A DNA stretch of 64,000 nucleotides from positions 31,139-95,138 of the forward strand of contig JAXMGQ010000014.1 in NCBI GenBank assembly GCA_046347195.1. The letters are read 5' to 3'. Below are positions 26,818 through 35,499 of this stretch, piece after piece. Made by a program: the position numbers and the translations under genes. The notes beneath the pieces are model-generated. The model did no database searches and was not told the DNA's origin. It saw nothing but the letters and a program-made list of their open reading frames with translations. Positions within the stretch are counted from its first letter, which is position 1. Every line of letters starts with the position of its first letter. This stretch comes from TMP-86 sp046347195 (GTDB lineage: Bacteria > Pseudomonadota > Gammaproteobacteria > Steroidobacterales > Steroidobacteraceae).

Positions 26818-27378
26818 ATGCCGGGCGAGCTGTCCGCCCGTGCGCGGGACATCGATGCCCTGCTGCCGCAGACCCAGTGTACGCGCTGCGGCTACGCCGG
26901 CTGCGCGCCCTACGCCCGGGCCATCGATGCCGGCGAAACCGGCATCAACCATTGCCCGCCCGGCGGGGCGGACACCATCACCGCGCTGGCCCGACTGCTG
27001 GATCGCGAACCTCATGCCCTCGACTCCGCCAATGGCGAGCACACGAGCCCGAAGGTCGTGTGGATCGATCCGGCCGCCTGCATCGGTTGCGCGCGTTGCC
27101 TGCCACCCTGCCCGGTGGATGCCATCCTCGGTGCGCACCGCTTCCTGCACACCGTGATCAGCGAACGCTGCACCGGCTGCGAACTGTGCATCGCCCCCTG
27201 TCCCGTGGACTGCATCCACCTGCGCGATGCGCCGCCTTCCCAGCCGCCGAACGATCCGCCGCTCAACCGCCAGCGGTTCGAGGCGCACCTCGCGCGCGAG
27301 GCGCAGCGCAGCGAACATCGGGCGGCAGAACTGGCCGACAAGAAGCGGGCGCTGGCCGCGGCTGCCCGAGCGCCATGA
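26818..27378 (+). CDS. Soluble RnfB-like iron-sulfur protein
   Basis: About 186 residues. An N-terminal Fe-S domain (CTRCGYAGCAPYA, then NHCPPGG) resembles RnfB's second domain, and two [4Fe-4S] ferredoxin motifs follow (CIGCARCLPPCPVDA and CTGCELCIAPCPVDC). The membrane anchor of true RnfB is absent and no rnfACDGE genes are here. The start at ATG 26818 has AAGGGA upstream; an earlier GTG at 26794 overlaps the metG stop. Its stop overlaps the nth ATG. The gene order rnfB-like then nth recurs in gammaproteobacteria; electron delivery to Nth-type clusters is a guess. Confidence 0.82.
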   Translation: MPGELSARARDIDALLPQTQCTRCGYAGCAPYARAIDAGETGINHCPPGGADTITALARLLDREPHALDSANGEHTSPKVVWIDPAACIGCARCLPPCPVDAILGAHRFLHTVISERCTGCELCIAPCPVDCIHLRDAPPSQPPNDPPLNRQRFEAHLAREAQRSEHRAAELADKKRALAAAARAP

Positions 27379-28013
27379 ACGGCGCGAAGCGTGCGGCCAT
27401 CTTCGCCCGCTTCCGCAGCGCGAATCCGCGGCCGCGCACGGAACTGAACTACGGCACGCCGTTCGAACTGCTGGTGGCCGTGATCCTCTCCGCCCAGGCA
27501 ACCGACAAGAGCGTCAACAAGGCCACGGCCGTGCTGTTTGCGCACGCCAACACACCCGCGGCGATGCAGGCCCTCGGCGTGGCGGGGTTGTCGCGCTACA
27601 TCCAGTCCATCGGGCTGTACAACGCCAAGGCCCGCAACGTGATCGCCACCTGCCAGCGGCTGCTCGAGGACTTCGGCGGTGAGGTGCCCCGCGAGCGCGA
27701 GGCACTGGAGGGCCTGCCCGGGGTGGGCCGCAAGACGGCGAACGTCATTCTCAACGTCGCCTTCGGCGAGCCGACCATCGCGGTGGACACGCACATCTTC
27801 CGGGTGAGCAACCGCACAGGCATCGCACGCGGACGCAACGAGCGCGAGGTGGAGGACGGGTTGGTGAAGCACGTGCCGCCCGAGTACCGGCACGATGCGC
27901 ACCACTGGCTGATCCTGCATGGGCGCTACATCTGCAAGGCGCGCAAGCCCGATTGCCCGGCCTGCCTGATCGCCGACCTGTGCGAATTCAAACCGAAGAC
28001 GAAGTCCTCATGA
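27375..28013 (+). CDS. nth: Endonuclease III
   Basis: 212 residues, the E. coli Nth length. The helix-hairpin-helix LEGLPGVGRKTANVIL contains the catalytic Lys, VDTHIFRVSNR has the catalytic Asp, and the C-terminal C-x6-C-x2-C-x5-C pattern (CKARKPDCPACLIADLC) binds a [4Fe-4S] cluster. It removes oxidised pyrimidines and nicks AP sites. The ATG overlaps the ferredoxin stop and the TGA overlaps the next start. Confidence 0.95.
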   Translation: MNGAKRAAIFARFRSANPRPRTELNYGTPFELLVAVILSAQATDKSVNKATAVLFAHANTPAAMQALGVAGLSRYIQSIGLYNAKARNVIATCQRLLEDFGGEVPREREALEGLPGVGRKTANVILNVAFGEPTIAVDTHIFRVSNRTGIARGRNEREVEDGLVKHVPPEYRHDAHHWLILHGRYICKARKPDCPACLIADLCEFKPKTKSS

Positions 28014-28447
28014 GCCTGCTGGGCGGCCTGACGCGCGAACAGTTGCGAGCCCAATACGTGGAAGCCTGGCGCAAGGCCCGGGCCGGTGAGACCCTGACGT
28101 CGCACGAGAGAATGATAAGTGAAACCATAGAGTTACATAAAGAATATCATGTAATACTGGATGAGAAGGAACGGGCCCTTTCGCATCAGTCAGACGCCAC
28201 CGCCGCCGTCGAGAATCCCTTCCTGCACCTCGGCCTTCACCTCGCCGTGCGCGAGCAGCTGACCATCGACCGGCCGCCGGGAATACGAGAACTGGCGCAG
28301 CAACTGTGCAGCCGCTTCGGCAGCCATGAGGGCGAGCACGCGCTGATGCAGGCGCTGGGCGAGACCCTGTGGGAAGCGCAGCGCAACGGCCGGCCACCCG
28401 ATGAACGCGACTATCTGCGCAAGGCGCGCGAGCTCCTGAAACGTTAA
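28010..28447 (+). CDS. DUF1841 family protein
   Basis: 145 residues, mostly helical, starting MSLLGGLTREQLRAQYVEAW in two parts. It matches the DUF1841 family, commonly next to nth. Conserved features include HPEYH-like LHKEYHVIL and the HEGEHALMQALGETLWEAQ segment with paired His. ATG overlaps the nth stop. Function unknown. A short stretch near 28110-28150 (ATAAGTGAAACC...) is unusually AT-rich compared with the surroundings. Confidence 0.8.
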   Translation: MSLLGGLTREQLRAQYVEAWRKARAGETLTSHERMISETIELHKEYHVILDEKERALSHQSDATAAVENPFLHLGLHLAVREQLTIDRPPGIRELAQQLCSRFGSHEGEHALMQALGETLWEAQRNGRPPDERDYLRKARELLKR

Positions 28448-28505
28448 GCAAGCTTCATGCGGCGTTCACGCTGGCGCAGGCAGCCGACCCGTAGCCTGAC
28501 GGGTC

Positions 28506-28874
28506 ATGTTCTCGAGCAGCTTGCGGCAAACGCGATCATCGGCCTGCGCGCTGGCCCTGTGCCTCGCATCGTTCACGACGCTGGCCGCAGCGCCGGCAAC
28601 CCCCGCCGTGCCACCCGCGACCTTTGCCGCCGCAAGCGCCGCAACGCCCCCTGCCGCAACTCCCGTCGCCGCACCCGCGCGCTCCATGACGGCGGCTCAT
28701 GTGCCATCCTCCAGGACCCCTGCCGCCATCGCTGCACCCGCCTCACCGGCGGCCGCCGCGGCCGCCGCGGCCCGCCATGCCAAGCGAGTGAAATGCCGTC
28801 AGCAGGCGCTGCGGCAGAAGATCAAGAAGGCCGATCGGCTGGAATTCGTGAAGCGGTGCCTGGCGGCGCCCTGA
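28506..28874 (+). CDS. Secreted PsiF-repeat-like protein
   Basis: 122 residues: a signal peptide (SACALALCLASFTTLAAA), a long Ala/Pro-rich low-complexity middle, and a C-terminal KCRQQALRQKIKKADRLEF then VKRCLA unit. The Cys-x(about 20)-Cys pattern with basic helix resembles a single PsiF repeat, as in E. coli PsiF. Probably periplasmic. Function unknown; the family match rests on one short unit. Confidence 0.6.
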   Translation: MFSSSLRQTRSSACALALCLASFTTLAAAPATPAVPPATFAAASAATPPAATPVAAPARSMTAAHVPSSRTPAAIAAPASPAAAAAAAARHAKRVKCRQQALRQKIKKADRLEFVKRCLAAP

Positions 28875-29099
28875 GGGGAACGTTGGGGCACTCGACCCGG
28901 CGCAGTCGGTGCCTGCCCCTCGCGTCCGGTGCAACCGCTGGGGTACGATGCGCACCAGGCTTGGGCCCAATGGCTCAAACAAGGATCAGCACGAGGCTTT
29001 CGGCCGCATGGACGTGACCACCTTCACCTCACCCATCATCACCGGACCCGTGACCCTCAGCGGCCAGTCGCTATCGTCCCTATCGTTGCCGGTGGTCGA

Positions 29100-31034
29100 G
29101 TGACTGCGCCGGGAGCACTCTCCACACGACGCGTTGCCTGGTTCTTGCTGCTGGCCTGTCGCCCGGCGGCGGCACAGCACGCCGATGACAACGCAGCCCG
29201 TGCCGCCGACGATGCCTTCGGCACGACGGTCGGGCTGGAAAGCGTGGGCATCTACGACAGTTCGTACGTCCGTGGATTCAGTCCACAGACGGCGGGAAAC
29301 CTTCGCATCGAAGGTCTGTACTTCGACCAGCAGGGTTCGACCTCCGATCATCTTATCAACGGGGTGGTGGTGCGCGTGGGGCCCAGCTCGCACCAGTATC
29401 CGTTTCCCGCACCGACGGGCATCATCGACTACTCGCTGCGCGGCTGGGGTCGCCCCGGTTCCCTGACGACATCGCTCGTCGCGGGGCCGTTCGAGAGCGT
29501 GTACGCGCATCTGGATGGCGTACTGCCCTTGAATTCGGCATCCGTGCGCGTTCCGATCGGTGTGGCCTACGGGATCAGCGCGGAGATCCCCGGTCACAGC
29601 CAGCGGGAGTTCACCGTCGGCGCAGTGCCCCAGTGGCGCCCTTCCGAGCATCTGTCGGTGAAATTCCTGCTCGACTATGTACGGATCACCGCCTCGCGCT
29701 CGCAACCCCGGATCTACTCCGACGATGTGGTGCCGCCTCCCCTGGTGCGGCCGGAGTTCTTCGGCCAGCGATGGGCGGATGATGCCATTCGCCTCAGCAC
29801 CAGCGGCGCGATCCTGAACTGGGAGGCCGCGCCGCAGTGGACGCTGCGCGCCGGCTTGTTCCGCACCACCAATTTCAGCCACCCGCAATTCGATGACCTG
29901 CTCGTCGACGTGCAGCGCGACGGCAGCGCCCGGCACTATTTCATCGGCTATCCCGATCAATCACAGGCCTCGACTTCCGGGGAGGTGCGCCTGCAGTGGC
30001 GGCACGCCGACGCAGCGGTGCATCAGTCCCTGACCGCCGTGGTCCGCGGCCGCGACGTCATGGCGGTGTACAACGGCGAGGGCATCTTCGACGCCGGGGT
30101 CGTCAACATCCTGCACGTGGAAGACGTTGCTGCGCCGGTGTTCACCTACTCCGAGCGCACCCGCGATCACAGCCGGCTCCTCGCCGCAGGTGTGGCCTAC
30201 GACGGCGCGTGGTCACGGCGTGGAGAATGGTCGGTGGGACTGCAACGCGAGTCCTACCGCAAGCAGGTGGACGAACCCGGCCTGCCGCGCGTCATCGGGT
30301 CGGATCACCCGTGGCGCTCTTATATCAACGGGTCGATTGCCCTGCACGGCGCGCTGAGCCTGTACGGCAGTTACACGCAAGGCCTGGAAGACTCTGGCCT
30401 TGCGCCGACGAATGCCACCAACCGTGGGGCCCCGCTGCCCGCCGTGCGCACACGGCAATGGGACCTGGGGCTGCGCTTCGCACCGGGCAGGGCACTCAAC
30501 GTCATCGCCGGGGTGTTCGACGTGAGGAAGCCGTACTTCAGCCTCGACTCCAACGGCTTGTTCACCACCCTGGGTCAGCAACGGCACCGCGGCGTGGAGT
30601 TTTCCGTGACCGCGGATCCCACTTCCTCCCTGCACGTTCTCGCCGGGGCCGTCTTCGGGCGCCCGCGCGTCGTCGTCGACGCGCCCGGTGCCGAGGCATC
30701 CGGCATCGGCTCATTGGCCATCGGGCAGGCTGACCGCGTCATCGAACTGGATCTGGATTATCAGCTGCACGCCATCCCTGGCGCCTCGCTCTCCGCCTCT
30801 TTCTGGCATGCGGGACGGCGGGCTGCGAACCTGAACAACTCGGTCATCCTGCCGTCACGGACCGTGATGGATGTCGGCGCGCGCTACCAATTCACCACCC
30901 TGGGCGGCGCGGCGGCGTTGCGCGTGACCGCGCACAACGTGACCCGTACGCTCGGCTGGGAGGTGGATGAAGGCGGCGGCTACCGTCCGTATCCGGGACG
31001 CTCGTACTCGGTGGTGTTCACGCTCGACCGGTGA
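29100..31034 (+). CDS. TonB-dependent outer-membrane receptor, siderophore type
   Basis: 644 residues. A signal segment (RRVAWFLLLACRPAAAQ) leads to a plug with VRGFSPQTAGNLRIEGLYFD, then YPFPAPTGIIDYSLR, both seen in a family of siderophore receptors, and a beta barrel ending RSYSVVFTLDR, with the expected aromatic-rich terminal strand. GTG 29100 is chosen; no strong ribosome site is visible, so the start is uncertain. No TonB box is clear. It converges on the Rieske oxygenase gene; uptake of an aromatic ligand is one reading of that pairing. Confidence 0.82.
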   Translation: MTAPGALSTRRVAWFLLLACRPAAAQHADDNAARAADDAFGTTVGLESVGIYDSSYVRGFSPQTAGNLRIEGLYFDQQGSTSDHLINGVVVRVGPSSHQYPFPAPTGIIDYSLRGWGRPGSLTTSLVAGPFESVYAHLDGVLPLNSASVRVPIGVAYGISAEIPGHSQREFTVGAVPQWRPSEHLSVKFLLDYVRITASRSQPRIYSDDVVPPPLVRPEFFGQRWADDAIRLSTSGAILNWEAAPQWTLRAGLFRTTNFSHPQFDDLLVDVQRDGSARHYFIGYPDQSQASTSGEVRLQWRHADAAVHQSLTAVVRGRDVMAVYNGEGIFDAGVVNILHVEDVAAPVFTYSERTRDHSRLLAAGVAYDGAWSRRGEWSVGLQRESYRKQVDEPGLPRVIGSDHPWRSYINGSIALHGALSLYGSYTQGLEDSGLAPTNATNRGAPLPAVRTRQWDLGLRFAPGRALNVIAGVFDVRKPYFSLDSNGLFTTLGQQRHRGVEFSVTADPTSSLHVLAGAVFGRPRVVVDAPGAEASGIGSLAIGQADRVIELDLDYQLHAIPGASLSASFWHAGRRAANLNNSVILPSRTVMDVGARYQFTTLGGAAALRVTAHNVTRTLGWEVDEGGGYRPYPGRSYSVVFTLDR

Positions 31035-31061
31035 GAACGATGCGCGACGCGGCGCGGCGCG

Positions 31062-32111
31062 CTACGCGGCCCGCTCATCGTGCGCCCGCTCCGCCTCGAT
31101 CAGCTTCTCCAGCGTGCGGCGAAAATGCACCAGCGGTGCATCGGCGTGGATGGCCAGCATCTCCAGCTGCGGATCATCGTCCAGCTCGCGCTGCTGCGCT
31201 TCGATCAGGGCCTTGTCCTCCATGAAGCCCTCGATCAGCGCCGCGAGCAGCGAATGCGAGATCGTCGGGTCTGCGCCCTCGAAGTCGTTGAGGTAACTCC
31301 AGAAGAAGTGCGTCGTGCGTTCGGACTCCGGCGTCATGAACTGGCAGTTGCGATACTGCCGCACGCCGTTCTCGAGTCCCGCGGTCGCCCCGCTGCCGGC
31401 CGGCGAGAACATCGTCTCCATGAGGAACACGCCGGGAATCCTCATCTCGACGCGGTTGCGCCGGTCGACCTTGTCGGCCTTGTTGGGGATCACGCGACGG
31501 TGGTAGGGCGGCGCATCCGCATCGCGATGCCAGCGCTCGATGCGAAAGCCGCGCTCCAGACGCTCCAACGCCAGCGGCTTGCTGACGTAGGCGTATTCCT
31601 CCGAACCGCCGAGCGTGTGGGTGTGCACGAAGGCAAGGTGCGACAGGTCGCTCAGGTTGTCGACGATCAACAGATAGTTGGCATCGTAGTGCAGGTACGC
31701 GGGGATGCCCTTCCACGCCGGATCGCGCAGCGGCGGAAAATCCACGATCAGCCCCGGATCGGCAAGCTTGGGGTCCCCCATCCAGATCCACACGAACTGG
31801 TCGCGGGCCAGGATGGGATAGCTGCGCACCTTCATCCGCGGCGGCAGCAGGTCCTGCCCGGGAATCTGGATGCACTTGCCGGTGGGGTCGAACTTCAGTC
31901 CGTGATACATGCAGCGCAGGCAGTCACCTTCCAGCCGTCCCATGGACAACGGCGCGCCGCGATGGCAGCAGCGATCGGCCAGCGCGACCACCAGGCCGCT
32001 CTCGCCGCGATACATGACGATGTTGTCGCCGAGGATCTTGCGGCGCAGGAGCCGGCCGTCGATGAGCTCACGATCCAGGGCGGCGACGTACCAGCAATTG
32101 CGCAGGAACAT
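31062..32111 (-). CDS. Rieske non-heme iron oxygenase, vanillate O-demethylase oxygenase type
   Basis: 349 residues. The Rieske [2Fe-2S] motif reads CCHRGAPLSMG...CMYHGLKF (C-x-H-x16-18-C-x2-H), near residues 46-71. The mononuclear iron site is in DNLSDLSHLAFVH with the D-x2-H-x4-H spacing. The N-terminus FLRNCWYVAA is VanA-like. It would demethylate or hydroxylate an aromatic or similar ring with a separate reductase, which is not in the window. ATG 32111 is chosen over an upstream codon. Substrate unknown. Confidence 0.85.
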   Translation of the reverse strand: MFLRNCWYVAALDRELIDGRLLRRKILGDNIVMYRGESGLVVALADRCCHRGAPLSMGRLEGDCLRCMYHGLKFDPTGKCIQIPGQDLLPPRMKVRSYPILARDQFVWIWMGDPKLADPGLIVDFPPLRDPAWKGIPAYLHYDANYLLIVDNLSDLSHLAFVHTHTLGGSEEYAYVSKPLALERLERGFRIERWHRDADAPPYHRRVIPNKADKVDRRNRVEMRIPGVFLMETMFSPAGSGATAGLENGVRQYRNCQFMTPESERTTHFFWSYLNDFEGADPTISHSLLAALIEGFMEDKALIEAQQRELDDDPQLEMLAIHADAPLVHFRRTLEKLIEAERAHDERAA

Positions 32112-32166
32112 GGCGTAGAACCTCGCGTCAAGGGCCACGGGATACGGACAACCATGCGCCAGCGCC

Positions 32167-32178
32167 GACCCCGGGGTC
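32167..32178. promoter_or_regulatory. 12-bp palindrome upstream of the Rieske oxygenase gene
   Basis: GACCCCGGGGTC is a perfect palindrome 56 bp upstream of the oxygenase start. It could be an operator for a dimeric regulator. The surrounding DNA is GC-rich, so chance occurrence is possible. Confidence 0.2.
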
Positions 32179-32294
32179 AATCGCCGGACCGCGCGTTGTC
32201 CGACAGAGAGTGGCTCATTGACCAAGAGCGGCTTGCTGCGGTGCGACCCTGCGTCCCGGCACTCAGCACTCCCGCAGCGCTCCGCCGGCTCAGC

Positions 32295-34136
32295 CTACTT
32301 CCGACCCGCTTGCCCCGGCGTCTTCGCCTTCGGAATGTACAGATCGGTGAGCGTCCCCTCGAAGGCCTCCGCCGCCATCGCCACGGTCTCCGACAGCGTC
32401 GGGTGCGCGTGCACCGTCAAGCCGACGTCAGCCGCATCGGCGCCCATCTCGATGGCGAGCCCCACCTCGGCGATGAGCTCACCGGCATTGCTGCCGACGA
32501 TGCCCGCGCCGAGCAGGCGATGGGTGGCAGGGTCGAACAGCAGCTTGGTGAACCCTTCGTCGCGATTAATGGCCAGTGCACGCCCGCTGGCCGCCCACGG
32601 AAACACCGATTTCGCGAAAGCAACATCCTGTGCGCGAGCCTGGGTCTCGGTGAGTCCCACCCAGGCGATCTCGGGATCGGTGTAGGCCACGGAAGGGATG
32701 CAGCGCGCATCGAAGAAGCTCTTGTGCCCCGCCGCCGCCTCCGCCGCGACCTTGGCCTCATGGGTGGCCTTGTGCGCCAGCATCGGCTGTCCGACGACAT
32801 CGCCGACGGCGAACACGTGCGGGACATTCGTGCGCATCTGCCGGTCCACCGCGATGATGCCGCGACGGTCCACGGCGACGCCGGCCGCCGCGGCATCGAC
32901 TGCGTTGCCGTTGGCCGAGCGGCCCACCGCGACGAGCACGTGATCGTAGAGTTCGGGCGCCGGCGCCTTCGGGCCCTCGAAGCTGACGCGCAGCCCTTCC
33001 GGCAGCGCCTCCACACCGGCCACCTTGGTGCCCAGCAGGATGCGCTCGTAGCGCTTGTCGATGCGCTTTTGCAGGGGCTTGAGCAGGTCGGGGTCCGCGC
33101 CCGGCATGAGCTGGTCGAGCAGCTCGACCACGCTGACGCGCACGCCCAGGGCGTCGTAGACGCAAGCCATCTCGAGGCCGATGATGCCGCCGCCGATGAT
33201 CAGCAGCCGCTTGCAGCCCGCGGGAAGCTCCAGCGCGCCGGTCGAATCGAGGATGCGAGGATCCGCAGGGATCCCGGGCAGCCGGGCGCTTTCCGAGCCT
33301 GCCGCGATGATGCATTGCCTGAAATGCAGCTCGCGCACCGAACCATCGGGCGCCGTCACGCCAAGCGAGTGCGGGCCCGTGAAGCGGCCGACGCCCTGCA
33401 CCACCGTCACCTTGCGCTGCTTCGCAAGCCCGGCGAGCCCGCCGGTGAGCCGGCTGACCACCTTGCCCTTCCAGGCGCGCAGCCGGTCCAGGTCGATCGC
33501 GGGCTCGCCGAAAGTGATGCCGCAATCACGCATCTCGTGCGCCTCCTCGATGACCCGTGCCGCGTGCAGCAGAGCCTTCGAGGGGATGCAGTCCACGTTC
33601 AGGCACACTCCGCCCAGCACCGGCCAGCGCTCCACCAGCGTCACCGACAGCCCGAGATCAGCGGCACGGAAAGCGGCCGTGTATCCGCCGGGACCTGCGC
33701 CGAGCACCAGCAGCTCCACCGCATCCGCAGGCAGGTCGGGCGCGGGCGCCGGAGCTGCTTCGGCGGGCTGTGCAGGCGATCGCGCAGAGGCTGTGGCCGA
33801 AGCGGGCGCCGCGGGTGGCGCAGCCGGCGGCGCAGAGGTTGGCGCAGCGCGCGGCGCGGTCACGGACGCCGGAGCGGCACTGGGCTGCGGCGCTGAACTG
33901 CCCGCTTCCGCGAGTGTCGCGATCAGCGCGCCCTTGCCGATCCGCTCGCCGGCACGCACGGCCACGCTGACCACCGTGCCGGCCTGTTCGGCGGGCACCT
34001 CCATCGAGGCCTTGTCGGTCTCCAGCGTGATCAGCGGGTCGTTTCTGCCCACTGTATCGCCGGGCTTGACCAGCACCTCCACCACCTGGGCATCGGCGAA
34101 ATCGCCCAGGTCCGGTACGCGCAGTTCGATGCTCAC
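32295..34136 (-). CDS. lpdA: Dihydrolipoamide dehydrogenase (PDH E3) with N-terminal lipoyl domain
   Basis: 613 residues. Residues 1-80 are a lipoyl domain with the modifiable Lys in ETDKASM. A Pro/Ala linker (about 82-140) follows, then the FAD/NAD disulfide reductase with GAGPGGY and the redox pair in GGVCLNVDCIPSKAL. The C-terminal interface has the His-x-HPTLSE motif. The extra lipoyl domain lengthens it from about 470 residues. It reoxidises dihydrolipoyl groups of AceF. GTG start overlapping the aceF stop. Confidence 0.95.
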   Translation of the reverse strand: MSIELRVPDLGDFADAQVVEVLVKPGDTVGRNDPLITLETDKASMEVPAEQAGTVVSVAVRAGERIGKGALIATLAEAGSSAPQPSAAPASVTAPRAAPTSAPPAAPPAAPASATASARSPAQPAEAAPAPAPDLPADAVELLVLGAGPGGYTAAFRAADLGLSVTLVERWPVLGGVCLNVDCIPSKALLHAARVIEEAHEMRDCGITFGEPAIDLDRLRAWKGKVVSRLTGGLAGLAKQRKVTVVQGVGRFTGPHSLGVTAPDGSVRELHFRQCIIAAGSESARLPGIPADPRILDSTGALELPAGCKRLLIIGGGIIGLEMACVYDALGVRVSVVELLDQLMPGADPDLLKPLQKRIDKRYERILLGTKVAGVEALPEGLRVSFEGPKAPAPELYDHVLVAVGRSANGNAVDAAAAGVAVDRRGIIAVDRQMRTNVPHVFAVGDVVGQPMLAHKATHEAKVAAEAAAGHKSFFDARCIPSVAYTDPEIAWVGLTETQARAQDVAFAKSVFPWAASGRALAINRDEGFTKLLFDPATHRLLGAGIVGSNAGELIAEVGLAIEMGADAADVGLTVHAHPTLSETVAMAAEAFEGTLTDLYIPKAKTPGQAGRK

Positions 34137-35497
34137 ATCAGCGCCTTTGCATCGGCGAGGATCTTGCCCAGGTACACCACGAATCGCGCAGCATCGGCGC
34201 CGTCCACGACGCGATGGTCATACGACAGCGACAACGGCAGCATCAGGCGGGGCAGGAAGGCGCCATTCTGGAACACGGGCTTCATCGCCGAACGCGACAC
34301 GCCGAGGATGGCCACCTCCGGTGCGTTGATGATGGGCGTGAAGGCCGTACCGCCGATGCCTCCCAGGCTCGAGATCGTGAACGTGCCGCCCTGCATGTCA
34401 CCGGGGGTGAGCTTGCCCGCGCGCGCCTTTTCGGACAGCACACCGAGCTGCCGCGCGATGTCGATCACCCCAAGCCGGTCGGCGCCCGCGATGACCGGCA
34501 CGACGAGGCCATTGGGCGTATCGGCGGCAAACCCGATGTTGAAGTATTTCTTGTAGACCAGGCCCGCGCCCTTGGAATCCAGCGAGGAGTTGAACTTAGG
34601 GAATTCCTGCAGGGCCCGCACGCAGGCCCGCATGATGAAGGCCAGCGGGGTGATCTTCACGCCCTCCTGCGAGGCCTTGGTCTTCAAGGCCGTGCGCGCC
34701 ACCTCGAGCTCGGTGATGTCGACTTCCTCGTGCTGGGTGACATGGGGCAGGTTCACCCAGCTCGCCTGCAGCCGCGGTCCCGAGATCTTCTGGATGCGCG
34801 ACAGCGGACGGATCTCCACCGGGCCGAAGGCGGCGAAGTCCACCTCCGGCACCTTGGGCCATGCCGGCGCCACCGCGGCCGCGGGCATCGACAGGGCGCG
34901 CTTGACCCACGCCTTCACGTCATCGTGCGTGATCCGGTTCTTCGGTCCGGTTCCCGTCACGCGCGCAAGGTCGACGCCGAGTTCGCGGGCGAACTTGCGC
35001 ACCGAGGGACTTGCATAGGCGCGCGAAAAGCCGGCCTCGTCGATCACCGGCAGCGCCACGCGGGGCGCTCCCGTCCCGGCGGGTTGGCCGGCCGCCGGCG
35101 TCGAAGCAGGTCCTGGCGCGGCGGCCGCGGGTGGCGCCGGGGCGGGCGCAGGTGTCGCGGCAGGAACTGGTGTCGTGGCAGGCCCAGGCGCCGCGGCAGG
35201 CGCAGGCTTCGCGGCCGCCGCGGTCGCGGGCTGGTCCGCCGCCTGTGCTGCGGCAGCAGCCGGCTCCAGGGTGAGAACGGTGCTGCCCTCGGATACCTTG
35301 TCACCCTTTTTCACGCGCAGCGCGACGATGCGTCCCGCCTGCGGTGAAGGCACATCCATGGTCGCCTTCTCGGTCTCCAGCGTGATGAGCGGCGTGTCGC
35401 GCTCGATGTCCTGTCCGGCCGCGACCAGCACGTCGATGACCTCGACGTCGGCGAATCCCCCGATGTCGGGCACCTTGATCTCGATGGGAGCCGGCAC
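34133..35497 (-). CDS. aceF: Dihydrolipoyllysine acetyltransferase (PDH E2)
   Basis: 454 residues. One lipoyl domain (Lys in ETEKATM, about 1-78), a long Ala/Pro linker (80-140), a peripheral-subunit-binding domain (ASPSVRKFARELGVDL, about 160) and a catalytic domain ending with the active-site YDHRVVDGADAARF. It transfers acetyl groups to CoA and forms the complex core. Only one lipoyl domain is present, against three in E. coli, but Lpd carries another. GTG start, 2 bp after aceE. Confidence 0.95.
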   Translation of the reverse strand: MPAPIEIKVPDIGGFADVEVIDVLVAAGQDIERDTPLITLETEKATMDVPSPQAGRIVALRVKKGDKVSEGSTVLTLEPAAAAAQAADQPATAAAAKPAPAAAPGPATTPVPAATPAPAPAPPAAAAPGPASTPAAGQPAGTGAPRVALPVIDEAGFSRAYASPSVRKFARELGVDLARVTGTGPKNRITHDDVKAWVKRALSMPAAAVAPAWPKVPEVDFAAFGPVEIRPLSRIQKISGPRLQASWVNLPHVTQHEEVDITELEVARTALKTKASQEGVKITPLAFIMRACVRALQEFPKFNSSLDSKGAGLVYKKYFNIGFAADTPNGLVVPVIAGADRLGVIDIARQLGVLSEKARAGKLTPGDMQGGTFTISSLGGIGGTAFTPIINAPEVAILGVSRSAMKPVFQNGAFLPRLMLPLSLSYDHRVVDGADAARFVVYLGKILADAKALM

Positions 35498-35499
35498 GG

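Noticed and set aside
29008..29103. 31-codon frame whose stop overlaps the GTG of the TonB receptor
   Set aside because: It could be a leader peptide, but it has no ribosome site and no recognisable content; kept out for lack of support.
31080..33896. 938-codon open frame on the plus strand
   Set aside because: It runs antisense through the Rieske oxygenase and lpd genes, both clear by motif. Composition is Arg/His/Leu-rich as expected of a shadow.
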